Below are positions 44,634 to 53,529 of a DNA stretch of 64,000 nucleotides, in pieces (the first letter of the stretch is position 1; every line of letters begins with the position of its first letter). The DNA lies in the NCBI GenBank assembly GCA_001602645.1, contig LUYE01000013.1, positions 19,226 through 83,225 of the forward strand, in the 5' to 3' direction. A program made the translations under genes and the position numbers. This stretch comes from Methanosarcinales archaeon Methan_01. Its GTDB lineage: Archaea; Halobacteriota; Methanosarcinia; Methanotrichales; Methanotrichaceae. Under the pieces are notes generated by a model, which was not told the origin of the DNA, did not search any database, and worked only from the letters and a program-made list of their open reading frames with translations.

Positions 44634-45959
44634 ATGTACTCAATAGACCAGTTGTTAGAGACGATCCGTGACAGGAACGTCGAGTCTCTTCGGTTGCAGT
44701 TCACCGACATCCAGGGGCTCGTGAAGAGCGTCTCGATCCCCGCCACCAGGATTGGAAAGGCCCTCGACTCGGGGACCGGGTTCGACGGCTCCTCCATCGA
44801 GGGCTTCGCCAGGATTCAGGAGTCCGACATGCTCCTCCGGCCGGACATCTCATCCTTCGCCATCCTCCCCTGGAGGGCGAGGGAGAACAGGAACGTAGCG
44901 CGGCTGATATGCGATGTCTACAAGCCCAACGGCCAGCCCTTCGAAGGAGACCCCAGGTACGTCCTGAAGAGGGCGATGAAGAAGGCAGAGGAGATGGGGT
45001 ACTCCATGAACGTCGGCCCGGAGCTGGAGTTCTTCCTATTCAACATGGAGAACGGGAGGGCGACCACCAGGCCCCACGACTTTGCAGGTTACTTCGACTT
45101 CGGGCCCGTGGACCTGGCCGAGGAGATAAGGCGGGAGATCGTCCTCGCCCTGACGGATATGGGCTTCAAGATCGAGGCCTCCCACCACGAGGTGGCGCGG
45201 GGGCAGCACGAGATCGACTTCACCTACGGCGAAGCCCTCCGGACCGCTGACAACGTCGTCACCTTCAAGTACGTTACAAGGACGATCGCCATGAAGAACG
45301 GCCTTGCCGCAACGTTCATGCCCAAGCCGATCTACGGCGCCGCAGGCTCCGGGATGCACGTCAACATCTCCCTCTTCCGGGGGGAGGAGAACGCCTTCTT
45401 CGATCCCGATGCTAAGATGCAGCTCTCCGACCTCGCCCGCCACTTCGCAGGGGGGCTCCTGGAGCATGCCCCCGCTATCACCGCCATCACCAACCCCCTG
45501 ATCAACTCCTACAAGCGGCTCGTCTCCGGCTTTGAGGCCCCCGTCTACATCGGCTGGTCCGGCCCGAACCGATCCTCCCTCATCAGGGTCCCCAGCGGCC
45601 GGGGCTTGAGCACCAGGCTCGAGTTCAGGTCGCCGGACCCCTCCTGCAGCCCGTACCTCGGCTTCGCAGCGATCCTGGCGGCAGGGCTCGACGGCGTCAG
45701 AAGGAAGATCGATCCCGGCGACCCCATGGACATGAACATCTACGAGCTCTCTGACGAGGAGCGGGAGAGGCTCGGGATAAAGCTCCTCCCCTCGAACCTC
45801 CGGGAGGCCCTCGACCGGCTGGAGGAGGATCGGGTCATCAGGGATGCCCTCGGCGAGCACGTCTACGCCAACTTCACGAGGCTAGGCTCCCTGGAGTGGA
45901 AGATGTACAACAACTTCGTCCACCCCTGGGAGGTGGAGAGGTACATAAACACGATCTGA
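44634..45959 (+). CDS. glnA: Glutamine synthetase, type I
   Basis: The 441-residue enzyme makes glutamine from glutamate, ammonia and ATP and is the main ammonia-assimilating step. Motifs: LQFTDIQGLVKSVSIP, GTGFDGSSIEGFARIQESDM, VGPELEFFLF, HHEVARGQHEIDF, TFMPKPIYGAAGSGMHVNISLF, NPLINSYKRLVSGFEAPVYIGWSGPNRSSLIRVP and LEFRSPDPSCSPYLGFAAILAAGLDG. There is no NLYDLP adenylylation site, as expected for the archaeal alpha type, so control is probably by effector binding or repression. Confidence 0.97.
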   Translation: MYSIDQLLETIRDRNVESLRLQFTDIQGLVKSVSIPATRIGKALDSGTGFDGSSIEGFARIQESDMLLRPDISSFAILPWRARENRNVARLICDVYKPNGQPFEGDPRYVLKRAMKKAEEMGYSMNVGPELEFFLFNMENGRATTRPHDFAGYFDFGPVDLAEEIRREIVLALTDMGFKIEASHHEVARGQHEIDFTYGEALRTADNVVTFKYVTRTIAMKNGLAATFMPKPIYGAAGSGMHVNISLFRGEENAFFDPDAKMQLSDLARHFAGGLLEHAPAITAITNPLINSYKRLVSGFEAPVYIGWSGPNRSSLIRVPSGRGLSTRLEFRSPDPSCSPYLGFAAILAAGLDGVRRKIDPGDPMDMNIYELSDEERERLGIKLLPSNLREALDRLEEDRVIRDALGEHVYANFTRLGSLEWKMYNNFVHPWEVERYINTI

Positions 45960-46041
45960 GGATGATGAGGGGAATCGTTGCCCTCGATGCGCCTGAAGAG
46001 AGGGGGTCGCCCGCGGCGGCCAACTCCCTCCAAAGCCGAAA

Positions 46042-46051
46042 CGTATTTAAC
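46042..46051 (+). promoter_or_regulatory. TATA box of the tRNA-Lys gene
   Basis: CGTATTTAAC centred about 27 bases before the first base of tRNA-Lys, the standard archaeal distance. Confidence 0.55.
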
Positions 46052-46073
46052 CAGCATCGTATATGGACAGTCC

Positions 46074-46147
46074 GGGCCGGTAGCTTAGTCAGGCAGAGCG
46101 AAAGGCTCTTAACCTTTAGGTCGGGGGTTCAAATCCCTCTCGGCCCG
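46074..46147 (+). tRNA. tRNA-Lys(CTT)
   Basis: All arms fold. The acceptor is GGGCCGG with TCGGCCC (one G-T pair) and the D stem is GCTT with GAGC. The anticodon stem AAAGG/CCTTT encloses loop CTCTTAA, giving anticodon CTT. The T arm is GGGGG-TTCAAAT-CCCTC and the discriminator base is G. CCA is not encoded. It is followed 6 bases later by tRNA-Trp and is probably co-transcribed with it. Confidence 0.95.
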
Positions 46148-46153
46148 CTTTGA

Positions 46154-46330
46154 GGGGCTGTGGCCTAGTCAGGTATGGCGACGGGCTCCAGCGGTATGAT
46201 TGATGATGATCAACGGGTCTGCTGAGGCCTCTCGACGGGGAGGCTGTTGATGATCCGTTGGAGCACTGAGAGGTCCGCTCTCGGTATCGGAGAGACCCGT
46301 CGATCGTGCGTTCGAATCGCACCAGCCCCA
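46154..46330 (+). tRNA. tRNA-Trp(CCA) with a 103-base intron
   Basis: Acceptor GGGGCTG pairs with CAGCCCC. The anticodon stem ACGGG (46181-46185) pairs with CCCGT (46296-46300), and the loop CT-CCA-G is cut by an intron after position 37 (46192-46294) before A38. The T arm is GTGCG-TTCGAAT-CGCAC. Splicing would need the archaeal tRNA endonuclease at a bulge-helix-bulge. The intron carries a box C/D RNA described separately. A T-run after 46332 may end transcription. Confidence 0.93.
46192..46294 (+). ncRNA. Box C/D guide RNA inside the tRNA-Trp intron
   Basis: Boxes in order: C ATGATGA (46203-46209), D' CTGA (46222-46225), C' TTGATGA (46247-46253), D CTGA (46266-46269). The guide before D' (CGGGTCTG part) is complementary to CAGACCCGT of the spliced tRNA and, by the fifth-base rule, targets C39. 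The guide before D (CCGTTGGAGC) pairs with GCTCCAGCGG across the exon-intron joint and targets C34. This matches the known euryarchaeal tRNA-Trp intron that directs 2'-O-methylation at positions 34 and 39. Confidence 0.9.
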
Positions 46331-46391
46331 CTATTTTTGATGACGATAGCTATTAAATATCCATATGGGTGATAGACGGCGGTTGGTGAAG

Positions 46392-46712
46392 ATGTACGAC
46401 GATGTTATAACCATGTGCTGGTCCATCAGGGAGGTCAACAGGAACCTCCAGGACAGAGAATCGATGACCGACTACTCGATCGAGTATCTGAAGAAGGCCT
46501 GCCGGGACCTCTCTGAGATGATCGCCTCTGGGAAGGCCGCAGACCTCGAAGAGGAGGTCGAGGTGGTGAACCGGTCCGGAAAAGCTGCGGAGTTCAAGAT
46601 GGCTGAGGTCGCGGAGATGCTCACCGACACCAAGAAGATCATCGAGTTCAACCTCATCGACATCGTAGACCGATGGGCTAGGTTGAAGGTGGAGGGCTCG
46701 AGGGACCGTTGA
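46392..46712 (+). CDS. Uncharacterised small helical protein
   Basis: From ATG 46392 the product has 106 residues, nearly all predicted helical and charged: MYDDVITMCWSIREVNRNLQ, then YLKKACRDLSEMIASGK and EVAEMLTDTKKIIEFNLIDIVDRWARLKV. An ATG at 46365 extends it, but a TATA-like CTATTAAATAT at 46350-46360 overlaps that start region, favouring the later one with GGTGAAG before it. No family recognised; no catalytic motif. Confidence 0.62.
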   Translation: MYDDVITMCWSIREVNRNLQDRESMTDYSIEYLKKACRDLSEMIASGKAADLEEEVEVVNRSGKAAEFKMAEVAEMLTDTKKIIEFNLIDIVDRWARLKVEGSRDR

Positions 46713-47038
46713 ACGGGGCTCCTGGGATCAGAGAGGCCCCGGGCGCCTCAGGACTCATAGGGCTCATCATCGGATCAGGGAACTCTTCTCGTCATCGGCG
46801 CCGGGAGGGACGGCCGAAGGGGCCGCTAGACCTCTCCTGGCCCGCCTCTTCGGGAAAGTATAAAACGGTTCTCAAGAGAGCCACCCTGGGATCCGGCGCT
46901 CTCCCGTCGGCGGATCCGATCCCGATGCCGATCGGATGATGGGGCGTCTTTCATCGTCAAGGCGATGATCTGTAAAAGTAATCTGATCTTCAAAGGGCCG
47001 GATCATCGGGGCGCCAGATCCTCCAGGAGGGCGACGAA
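46713..47038. other. Intergenic region upstream of nfo
   Basis: About 330 bases without a convincing gene. It contains a TATA-like AGTATAAAACG at about 46857-46867 that could drive nfo with a long leader or a short untranslated RNA; there is no structure I can name. Short open frames are GC-driven and lack ribosome sites. Confidence 0.4.
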
Positions 47039-47887
47039 ATGGTCAAGGTAGGAGTCCACGTATCCATCGCCGGGTCGATAGATCGGGCGGTGGACAGGGC
47101 GGAAGAGGCGGGTTGCGACACGTTCCAGATATTCTCCCGAAACCCCCGGGGCTGGAGGTTCAAGGAGATCTCCGAGGAGGTGGCGGTGGAGTTCAGGAGG
47201 AAGCTCGAGCTCTCCGGGATCTCGCCGGCCGTCGACCACATGCCTTACCTCCCAAACCTAGCGACGCCGAAGGAGGATGTATACGCCAGATCGGTGGAGG
47301 CCCTGGCCGCGGAGCTGGAGAGGTGCGCCATCCTGGGGATACCATACCTGGTCACCCACCTCGGGAGCCACCTCGACTCCGGGAAGGTGGTGGGGTTCGA
47401 ACGGACGGCGGAGGCGATCACCAGGGCCCTCTCCTCCGTTGAGAACGAGGTCACCCTCCTTCTGGAGACGACCTCCGACTCTAAGAACAGCGTCGGAGGG
47501 TCCTTCGAGGACCTGGCGGAGATCATGAGGAGGGTCGGCCGGGAGGATCGGGTCGGGGCCTGCTTCGACACCTGCCACGCCTTCGTCGCCGGCTACGAGC
47601 TGAGGACGGCGGAGGGGGTGGCTGAGACGATGGAGAAGTTCGACGAGACGGTGGGGCTCTCAAGGCTGAAGGTCGTCCACCTCAACGACTCGAAGGGTCC
47701 CCTCGGCTCGAAGCTCGACCGCCACGAGCACATCGGCCTCGGGGAGATCGGCGGGGAGGGGTTCCGGCGGATCCTCGGACACCCCGCCATAAGGGCTCGC
47801 CCCCTGATCTTGGAGACGCCGGTAGACGAGAGGAGGGACGACCGGGGGAACATCGCCCTGGTGAGGGAGCTTGCGGGAGGGGATTAG
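47039..47887 (+). CDS. nfo: Endonuclease IV (deoxyribonuclease IV)
   Basis: The enzyme cleaves DNA at abasic sites in base-excision repair. The 282-residue TIM barrel shows VGVHVSIAGSIDRAVDRAEEAGCDTFQIFSRNPRGW, VDHMPYLPNLATP, THLGSHLDSGKV, LLLETTSDSKNSVGGSFEDLAEIM, GACFDTCHAFVAGY, VHLNDSKGPLGSKLDRHEHIGLGEIG and LILETPVDE, which include the trinuclear zinc ligands. Ribosome site AGGAGGGCGACGAA precedes the ATG. The next gene starts immediately after its stop. Confidence 0.97.
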   Translation: MVKVGVHVSIAGSIDRAVDRAEEAGCDTFQIFSRNPRGWRFKEISEEVAVEFRRKLELSGISPAVDHMPYLPNLATPKEDVYARSVEALAAELERCAILGIPYLVTHLGSHLDSGKVVGFERTAEAITRALSSVENEVTLLLETTSDSKNSVGGSFEDLAEIMRRVGREDRVGACFDTCHAFVAGYELRTAEGVAETMEKFDETVGLSRLKVVHLNDSKGPLGSKLDRHEHIGLGEIGGEGFRRILGHPAIRARPLILETPVDERRDDRGNIALVRELAGGD

Positions 47888-48622
47888 ATGGGTAGATTCG
47901 CCGGAGGGGACGTCGCCGTCGTCGCGATCCTCGCCGCCTACTGCACCCTAGTCCTCACCGCCCTATGGGGCCGGCCGTACATCGCGGCGCTCCTCCTCCT
48001 CCCGCCGCCCCTCATCCTCGGGATGAGGGTCGGCCAACCCCGGAGAGCTGCGGCTCTCGCCCTTACGGGCGCCCTCCTCGGGCCCCTGACGGAGATCGCC
48101 TGCGTCGCGGGGGGGCTCTGGACCTACGCCGAGACCGGCGGCCTCCCTTACGTCCCGCCCTGGAACTTCCCCGCCTGGGCCTCCTTTCCTCCCGCCATAT
48201 GGCTCCTTGTGGGGGCGGTTCTGGGGTCGGAGGCCCCGAGGGCCCCTTCCCCCCGAACCCTGGTCATCGCCCTGGTGGGGGTCGGAGCCGAGATAGCTCT
48301 CTTCGTCTTCCTCGGGGAGAACCCCCCCGCCGCCCTGGCGGCGGGGTTGGTCCTGGCGGCGGTGGTCTTCCTCGCCTTCCGGGAGAGGTCGACCCTGGCG
48401 ATGATGGGGGCCGGCGCCCTTCTGGGGCCCCTGGTGGAGGCGCTTCCGATCTCCGCCGGGGCCTGGTGGTACTCGGCCCCCGCCGACCTCTTCGGGATGC
48501 CGGCCTACATGATCCTCGCCTACGCCATCTTCGGCGCCCTCCTCGGCCGCGCCTCCTGGGCTGCGGGGCTCTTCGTCGGAGGGGGCTTTGAAGAAACGAT
48601 CCATCCCGATCAGGAGACGTAG
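47888..48622 (+). CDS. Polytopic membrane protein with internal repeat
   Basis: The 244-residue protein has seven or eight hydrophobic helices arranged as two similar halves. ALTGALLGPLTEIACVAGGLWTYAETG in the first half matches GAGALLGPLVEALPISAGAWWYS in the second, each with a glutamate followed by G-x-W-x-Y. The same motif occurs in the C-terminal membrane domain of the DUF362 fusion at 34615 (GGCIELFGSLAGFWNY). This resembles carotenoid-cyclase or hydratase-like membrane folds, but no function is assigned. It overlaps the end of the convergent response regulator gene by 13 bases. Confidence 0.72.
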   Translation: MGRFAGGDVAVVAILAAYCTLVLTALWGRPYIAALLLLPPPLILGMRVGQPRRAAALALTGALLGPLTEIACVAGGLWTYAETGGLPYVPPWNFPAWASFPPAIWLLVGAVLGSEAPRAPSPRTLVIALVGVGAEIALFVFLGENPPAALAAGLVLAAVVFLAFRERSTLAMMGAGALLGPLVEALPISAGAWWYSAPADLFGMPAYMILAYAIFGALLGRASWAAGLFVGGGFEETIHPDQET

Positions 48623-49053
48623 CTGAGGGTCAGGAGGAGCTCGTCCTCGGATATCGGCTTCAGAAGATAGCTGACGGCGCCGAGATCGTAGCTCTTCTGG
48701 ATGTGCTCGGATACGATGGAGCCGGTCAGCATCACCACTGGTATCCCTCGAAGGTCGGGGCTGGCTTTCAGCCGCTCCAAAAGCTCCATCCCGCTGAGGC
48801 GAGGGAGCTTGATGTCCAGGAGGATCAGGTCGGGGAGGTCGGCGCCCTTATCCAGAAGGGTGTGTAAGATCTTCAGGGCCTCCTCGGCTTCTGTCGCGAG
48901 GAAGATGTCCCGTTCGAGGCAGATCCTCCGGAGGAGCCTGCAGGTGAGCTCTACGTCGTCGGGGTTGTCCTCGACGAGCAAAATTTTTAATTTTTGATGA
49001 TTTCTATCCACCTTCACCTCCGAGCTTTTCGGCTCCCGAACGGCTGCAGACAT
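48610..49053 (-). CDS. Single-domain response regulator
   Basis: The 147-residue protein is a receiver domain with a short N-terminal extension. ILLVEDNPDDVELTCRLLRR holds the acidic pocket, LILLDIKLPRLSGMELLERLK the phosphoacceptor aspartate, VVMLTGSIVSEHIQKSYDLGAVSYLLKP the conserved threonine and lysine. No output domain is present, like Rcp1-type regulators that signal by protein contact with a phytochrome-like or other histidine kinase. No kinase lies in the window. Confidence 0.92.
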   Translation of the reverse strand: MSAAVREPKSSEVKVDRNHQKLKILLVEDNPDDVELTCRLLRRICLERDIFLATEAEEALKILHTLLDKGADLPDLILLDIKLPRLSGMELLERLKASPDLRGIPVVMLTGSIVSEHIQKSYDLGAVSYLLKPISEDELLLTLSYVS

Positions 49054-49204
49054 CTCTCCGATTCTCCTACGAACTCCGAGATGTTACTCATAAAAATACT
49101 TTTCCCGTTGGAGGTCTTACCGGGAAATGATGAGGATCTATTCATACAAACTTTTTTAATTATATCAGATAAAATAACTCCCAATATTTAATCACTGGAT
49201 GGCT

Positions 49205-50134
49205 TCATAGCTCGATCTTTTCCGGCGAGCTCCCCCGGGATAGGAGGGCGACCCTGCTGAGGGGGACGTGGTTTTTCAGGGTGTAGCCGAGGATATCGGA
49301 GAGCTCCCCTGCGAAGCTCATCACCTCGTCGTGAGTCGGCATCGAATCCCGCTCGAGCCTCTTTCTGGATAGGCCCAGGTGCATGTAAGCCTTCACCTCG
49401 ACGAAGTCCGGCTCTGCGATCTCGATCAGCTTCGCGTACCCCTGGGGGTCTTTGAGGTTGAGGTTCCGGGCGAGGGTCAGCCTCGCCACCGTCCGGGATG
49501 GTGAATCTCTCATAGTAGCCAGGCTCTCCAGAAAACGGCCCCAGTAGTCGTCCCTGGGGTTTGAGACCCTCAGGTAAGTCTCCTCGTCGGGGGCGTTGAG
49601 GCTGATGTAGAGCTGGGTCGGTCGGACCTCGCCGACCACCTCGGGGATCGTCCCGTTCGTCACCAGGAAGGCGGTCATCCCCCGGCGTTTCACCTCATCT
49701 ACCAGCTCTCCGATCATGGGATACAAGGTCGGCTCCCCCATCAGGGAGATGGCGACGTGGGCGGGGCGTCTGGCCTCTTCGAGCCTCGTGAGGTCGGTCG
49801 TCTCCGGGGCTCCGCCATAGCCGGAGATCAGCCTCTGCTGCTCGGATAGGATCCCGTCCAGAAGCTCCGGAGGCTCGATCCAATCGCCCGAGGCGGTCGG
49901 GATCTCGTCGATGGGCCTCCAGCAGTGGAGGCAGCGGTGGTTGCAGAGGAGGGTGGGGGTCATCTGGACGCACCGGTGGCTGGCGATCCCGTAAAAGTGG
50001 TGTTTATAGCACTGATCTCCTCCCCGGATCGACCGCCGGAGCCAGAGGCAGGGCTTGACGGCGCCGTGGGCCACCAGGTGATATCCCTGTCTTTTGAGCA
50101 TTTCTGCCATAGTCGGGGGGAAGCGCTCTATCAT
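49205..50134 (-). CDS. taw1: tRNA 4-demethylwyosine synthase (TYW1/Taw1)
   Basis: Taw1 is the radical-SAM enzyme that builds the third ring of wyosine at G37 of tRNA-Phe from N1-methylguanosine and pyruvate. The radical cluster motif CNHRCLHCW is at residues 64-72. Three earlier cysteines (29, 42, 55) match the second 4Fe-4S site. Other blocks are AISLMGEPTLYPMIGELVDEVKRRGMTAFLVTNGT, LYISLNAPDEETYLRVSNP and VEVKAYMHLGLSRKRLERDSMP. Length 309 fits archaeal Taw1, which lacks the flavodoxin domain of eukaryotic TYW1. Confidence 0.93.
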   Translation of the reverse strand: MIERFPPTMAEMLKRQGYHLVAHGAVKPCLWLRRSIRGGDQCYKHHFYGIASHRCVQMTPTLLCNHRCLHCWRPIDEIPTASGDWIEPPELLDGILSEQQRLISGYGGAPETTDLTRLEEARRPAHVAISLMGEPTLYPMIGELVDEVKRRGMTAFLVTNGTIPEVVGEVRPTQLYISLNAPDEETYLRVSNPRDDYWGRFLESLATMRDSPSRTVARLTLARNLNLKDPQGYAKLIEIAEPDFVEVKAYMHLGLSRKRLERDSMPTHDEVMSFAGELSDILGYTLKNHVPLSRVALLSRGSSPEKIEL

Positions 50135-50253
50135 GACGCTCCGTTGGAGGGAGACGGGCGGTTAAATAGTTATTCGAGGGGATCTGATGCGAGGGGCGAA
50201 AAAAGCTTTTTATAATCCCTAAGACGGTCGTAACACAGTTCAGAGGGTGATTC

Positions 50254-50994
50254 ATGATCCAAAAAGACTTTAAGATCCCATCGGCCCTCGCCCTCCTCTT
50301 CATCCTCATCGGCGTGGGGATGGCTCAGGGGGCGGCGACCCTGAAGGTCTGCGAATGCCATGCCTGCGGCTGCCAGTACCTCAGCATCCAGGAGGCGATC
50401 GATATCGCCAGCCCCGGAGACGTCATTCTGGTCAGGAGCGGGACCTTCCACGGAAACGTAAACGTATCGAAGCCGATCGTCCTCAGAGGGGAGATGTGGC
50501 ACGGCGACGACCTGCCCCTTATAAACGCCGACGGGAACGGCAGCTGCATCACCGTCACCGCGGACGAGGCGGTGGTGGAGTCGATGAGGGTCACAAACTC
50601 AGGAAACCTCCCTGGCGACGCCGGGATCCGGGTCGTCTCAGATAACGCCACCATCAGAAACAACTTGGCCTCCGGGAACGGCGGCTCCGGGATCGTCCTG
50701 GAGGGGGCGAGAAGCTGCACCGTCAGGGCGAACATTATCTCGAACAACACCATCGGAATCCTCCTTTCAAACTCCGTTGACAACCTGATCATCAATAACA
50801 GGCTCTACAACAACACCGAGATGGACGCCTTCGACGACGGCGAAAACCGGTGGAACGACGGAACCCGTGGGAACCATTATGGCTCTTTCAACTGCACCGA
50901 CCACAACAACGATACGATCTGCGATGTCATCGCAAATGCCGTCTTCGCCATCCCCGGCGGCAGAGCCGTCGACGATCTTCCCCTCGTCGTTTGA
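50254..50994 (+). CDS. Exported right-handed beta-helix protein (NosD/CASH-like)
   Basis: The 246-residue protein has a signal peptide (IPSALALLFILIGVGMAQGA) and a mature part that starts with a cysteine-rich CECHACGCQYLSIQEAIDIASPGDVILVRSGTF. It continues with the repeating pattern of parallel beta-helices: NATIRNNLASGNGGSGIVLEGARSCTVRANIISNNTIGILLSNSVDNLIINNRL. Such proteins are common on the surface of methanogens and bind or process polysaccharide; this one is short with no evident active site. Confidence 0.85.
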   Translation: MIQKDFKIPSALALLFILIGVGMAQGAATLKVCECHACGCQYLSIQEAIDIASPGDVILVRSGTFHGNVNVSKPIVLRGEMWHGDDLPLINADGNGSCITVTADEAVVESMRVTNSGNLPGDAGIRVVSDNATIRNNLASGNGGSGIVLEGARSCTVRANIISNNTIGILLSNSVDNLIINNRLYNNTEMDAFDDGENRWNDGTRGNHYGSFNCTDHNNDTICDVIANAVFAIPGGRAVDDLPLVV

Positions 50995-51111
50995 AGGAGA
51001 TCCCGCCTTCTGGAGTCGCCTGGATGGCTTGGGCCCTATCCGGTCGGGGCAGAGGATGAAACGAGGGGAGATACGGCTGTCCGGGCCCGCCGATGCGGCC
51101 CGAAGGGAGCA

Positions 51112-51122
51112 CCTTTAAATAG
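51112..51122 (+). promoter_or_regulatory. TATA box of the cold-shock gene
   Basis: CCTTTAAATAG lies about 36-46 bases before the ATG at 51158, which places the transcript start 10-15 bases ahead of the coding region. The leader is too short for a bacterial-type cold-shock RNA switch. Confidence 0.5.
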
Positions 51123-51157
51123 TCGTAGGCAACTAGTCAGAATAACGAGGAATTGAA

Positions 51158-51355
51158 ATGGTTACTGGCACAGTGAAGTTCTTCAACAGAACGAAGCATT
51201 TCGGCTTTATAGCTGGAGACGATGGCACTGACTATTTTGTACACTCGAGCGGTCTGAAGCCGGGCGTTTCCATAGATGAGGGAGATAAGGTAAGCTTTGA
51301 AGTGGTGGCCGGAGACAGGGGCCCCAAAGCAGAAAAGGTGGAGAAGACGAAGTAG
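51158..51355 (+). CDS. cspA: Cold-shock domain protein
   Basis: The 65-residue OB-fold protein carries both RNA-binding motifs in VTGTVKFFNRTKHFGFIAGDDGTDYFVHSSGL (RNP1 variant FGFI, RNP2 FVH), then DEGDKVSFEVVAGDRGPKAEKVEK. It binds single-stranded nucleic acid and works as an RNA chaperone. The family is mainly bacterial and patchy in archaea, so an old transfer is likely. Single gene with its own promoter. Confidence 0.95.
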   Translation: MVTGTVKFFNRTKHFGFIAGDDGTDYFVHSSGLKPGVSIDEGDKVSFEVVAGDRGPKAEKVEKTK

Positions 51356-51453
51356 GGTCATCCTTTTAGAACCTCAAGTTTTCAAACTCAGACGCGACCG
51401 GAGTCCATCCGGTCGGTTTCACCTTTCGATCCTTTATCCGAGTCGATCTTTTT

Positions 51454-52176
51454 CTATCTCCTCGTCCTCGTCCGGAGGCGCCTCTTCGCCCAGCGGCCCA
51501 TCTGGCCGACGAAGGCGGCCGGAGGGGTCCTCTTGCCGTCGATCTCGACGCGGCCTCTCCGGATCGCTCCCATGACGTCCACCTCCTCGCCGACGGAGAC
51601 GATCGTCACCCCGAGCCCTACGGACCTCGCCGAGTGGGCGTCGCTCCCCGCCACCATCGGAAGGCCGAGCCTCGCCGCCTCCCGCCTCGCCAATATGTTT
51701 GCAAGGCCGAAGATGTACTTGGAGTTGAAGACCTCGACGGCGTCGCAAGCCGGTATCCTGTACATGGCATGGCGGAAGGGGTGGTAGGGGTGAGAGACGA
51801 TGGAGATGCCTCCTCGGGCTCGGACGAAGTCGATCGTCTCCTCGGGGCTCCGTCCGGCGGGGGGGAGATCCCGGATCCCCAGGGCGAGGAGGTGGCCGTC
51901 GGAGGTGGAGACCTCGACGCCCGGTATCACCAAAAGGTTGAGGCCTCGTTCGCGGACAAACCTCTCGGCCTCGAAGGAGCCCTCCAGGGTGTCGTGGTCG
52001 GTGATGGCGATGCCGTCGAGGCCGGCCTCGACGGCCGCCTCCAGGATATCCTCGACCCCGTCCCTCCCGTCCGAGAAGGTCGAGTGGACGTGGAGGTCGA
52101 GGCGGAGGAGGGTCAACTCTCTCTTCGCATGACGGGCCGGTTCTGGCGTCTGGCTCGGGTCAGAAGGCCGATCCAT
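51454..52176 (-). CDS. PHP-domain phosphoesterase
   Basis: From ATG 52176 the protein has 240 residues and the metal-binding motifs of PHP phosphoesterases: RLDLHVHSTFSDGRDGVEDIL, AITDHDTLEGS, VIPGVEVSTSDGHLLALGI, SIVSHPYHPFRHAMY and MVAGSDAHSARSVG. Family members hydrolyse phosphomono- or diesters such as nucleotides or act on RNA ends; the substrate here is not known. The open frame continues upstream to 52395 but only as out-of-frame overlap with the aconitase-like gene. Confidence 0.88.
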   Translation of the reverse strand: MDRPSDPSQTPEPARHAKRELTLLRLDLHVHSTFSDGRDGVEDILEAAVEAGLDGIAITDHDTLEGSFEAERFVRERGLNLLVIPGVEVSTSDGHLLALGIRDLPPAGRSPEETIDFVRARGGISIVSHPYHPFRHAMYRIPACDAVEVFNSKYIFGLANILARREAARLGLPMVAGSDAHSARSVGLGVTIVSVGEEVDVMGAIRRGRVEIDGKRTPPAAFVGQMGRWAKRRLRTRTRR

Positions 52177-52223
52177 CTCCCCTCGACCCCTCTCCCCGAT
52201 TCTGGCTTTGCCCCTGCCCAGCT

Positions 52224-53462
52224 TCAGGCCTCCCTCGGGTCGGTGATCTCGCCGGAGATGGCGGAAGCCGCCGCCGTCGCCGGAGAGGCGAGGTAGACGA
52301 GCCCCCCCTTTCCCATCCTTCCGGGGAAGTTCCTGTTGGCGGTGGAGAGGCAGACCTCCCCCTCGGCGAGGACCCCCATGTGGGCCCCGAGGCACGGGCC
52401 GCAGCCAGGGGTCGCCAGCACCGCCCCGGCCCGGACGATGACCTCGAGGACCCCCGAGGAGAGGGCCTGGAGGAGGACCTCCTTCGAGGCGGGGATGACG
52501 AGGGTCCTGGCTTTCACCTCCTTCCCCTTCAGGATCCGGGCGGCGACCTCCAGGTCCTCGAGGCGGCCGTTGGTGCAGGTCCCGATGAATACTTGGTCGA
52601 CCTCCGTCCCCGCCAGGTCGCCGACGGGCCGGACGTTATCGACCCTGAAGGGGGCGGCGACCTGAGGCGAAAGCTCCGAGACGTCGAACTCCATCTCCGA
52701 GTCGTAGGAGTCGGGGTCGGATCGGATCTGCTGGTAAGGGCCTTTAGCCCTCCCCCTCAGGTACTCCTCGGTGGTCCTGTCCGCAGGGACGATGGCCGCC
52801 TTCGCCCCCATCTCCACCCCCATGTTGCAGAGGGTCATCCTCCCCGAGATGGAGAGGTCCTCCACCGTCTCTCCGAGGTACTCCAGGGCCTGGTAGGTGG
52901 CGCCGTCGGACCCGATCTCCCCGACGAGCATCAGGGTCAGGTCCTTGGCGAGGACCATCTCGCCAAGACGGCCGGATATCCGGACGGCGACCGTCTCGGG
53001 GACCTTGAACCAGAGCCTCCCCCGGGAGTAGATCTCCGCCATGTCCGTCGCCCCGACCCCGGTCCCGAAGGCGCCGAAGGCTCCGTAGGTGCAGGAGTGG
53101 GAGTCGGCCCCCACCAGTAGGCTCCCGGGGAGGGCGAACCCCTCCTCGGGGAAGACCTGGTGGCAGATCCCTGCACCGCCTTCGAAGAAATGGACTATCC
53201 CCTGATCTTTTGCCCAGGTCCGGACCATCCTCTGGAGGTCGGCGGCGGTGCTGTTGTTGGCGGGGACGATGTGGTCGAAGGGGATGACTATCCTCTCCGG
53301 GTTCCAGACCTGTTCGGATCCCATCTCGGTGAAGGCTCTAATGGCGAGGACGCTCGTCCCGTCGTGGGACATGGCATAGTCCACATCCGCCTCGACGATC
53401 TCCCCCGCCTCGGCCCGATGGCCCGATGCCCGACTGAATATCTTCTCGCTGATGGTTGCCAA
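52224..53462 (-). CDS. leuC: Aconitase-family dehydratase large subunit (LeuC/HacA type)
   Basis: The 412-residue protein begins at TTG 53462, 8 bases after an AGGAGG site, reading [13 protein letters not shown]. Cluster cysteines and active-site blocks are present: [89 protein letters not shown] and [12 protein letters not shown]. The family includes isopropylmalate isomerase, homoaconitase and methanogen citrate-like isomerases. Its place 67 bases after aclB makes an aconitase role on citrate attractive, but isopropylmalate or homocitrate remain possible. The small subunit is not nearby. Confidence 0.88.
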   Translation of the reverse strand: MATISEKIFSRASGHRAEAGEIVEADVDYAMSHDGTSVLAIRAFTEMGSEQVWNPERIVIPFDHIVPANNSTAADLQRMVRTWAKDQGIVHFFEGGAGICHQVFPEEGFALPGSLLVGADSHSCTYGAFGAFGTGVGATDMAEIYSRGRLWFKVPETVAVRISGRLGEMVLAKDLTLMLVGEIGSDGATYQALEYLGETVEDLSISGRMTLCNMGVEMGAKAAIVPADRTTEEYLRGRAKGPYQQIRSDPDSYDSEMEFDVSELSPQVAAPFRVDNVRPVGDLAGTEVDQVFIGTCTNGRLEDLEVAARILKGKEVKARTLVIPASKEVLLQALSSGVLEVIVRAGAVLATPGCGPCLGAHMGVLAEGEVCLSTANRNFPGRMGKGGLVYLASPATAAASAISGEITDPREA

Positions 53463-53529
53463 GGTCAAAACCTCCTAAAATTGGGGCCGCCGGGAGGGGG
53501 CCGGCCCGGTCTTCGTCTCTCGACGCGCC

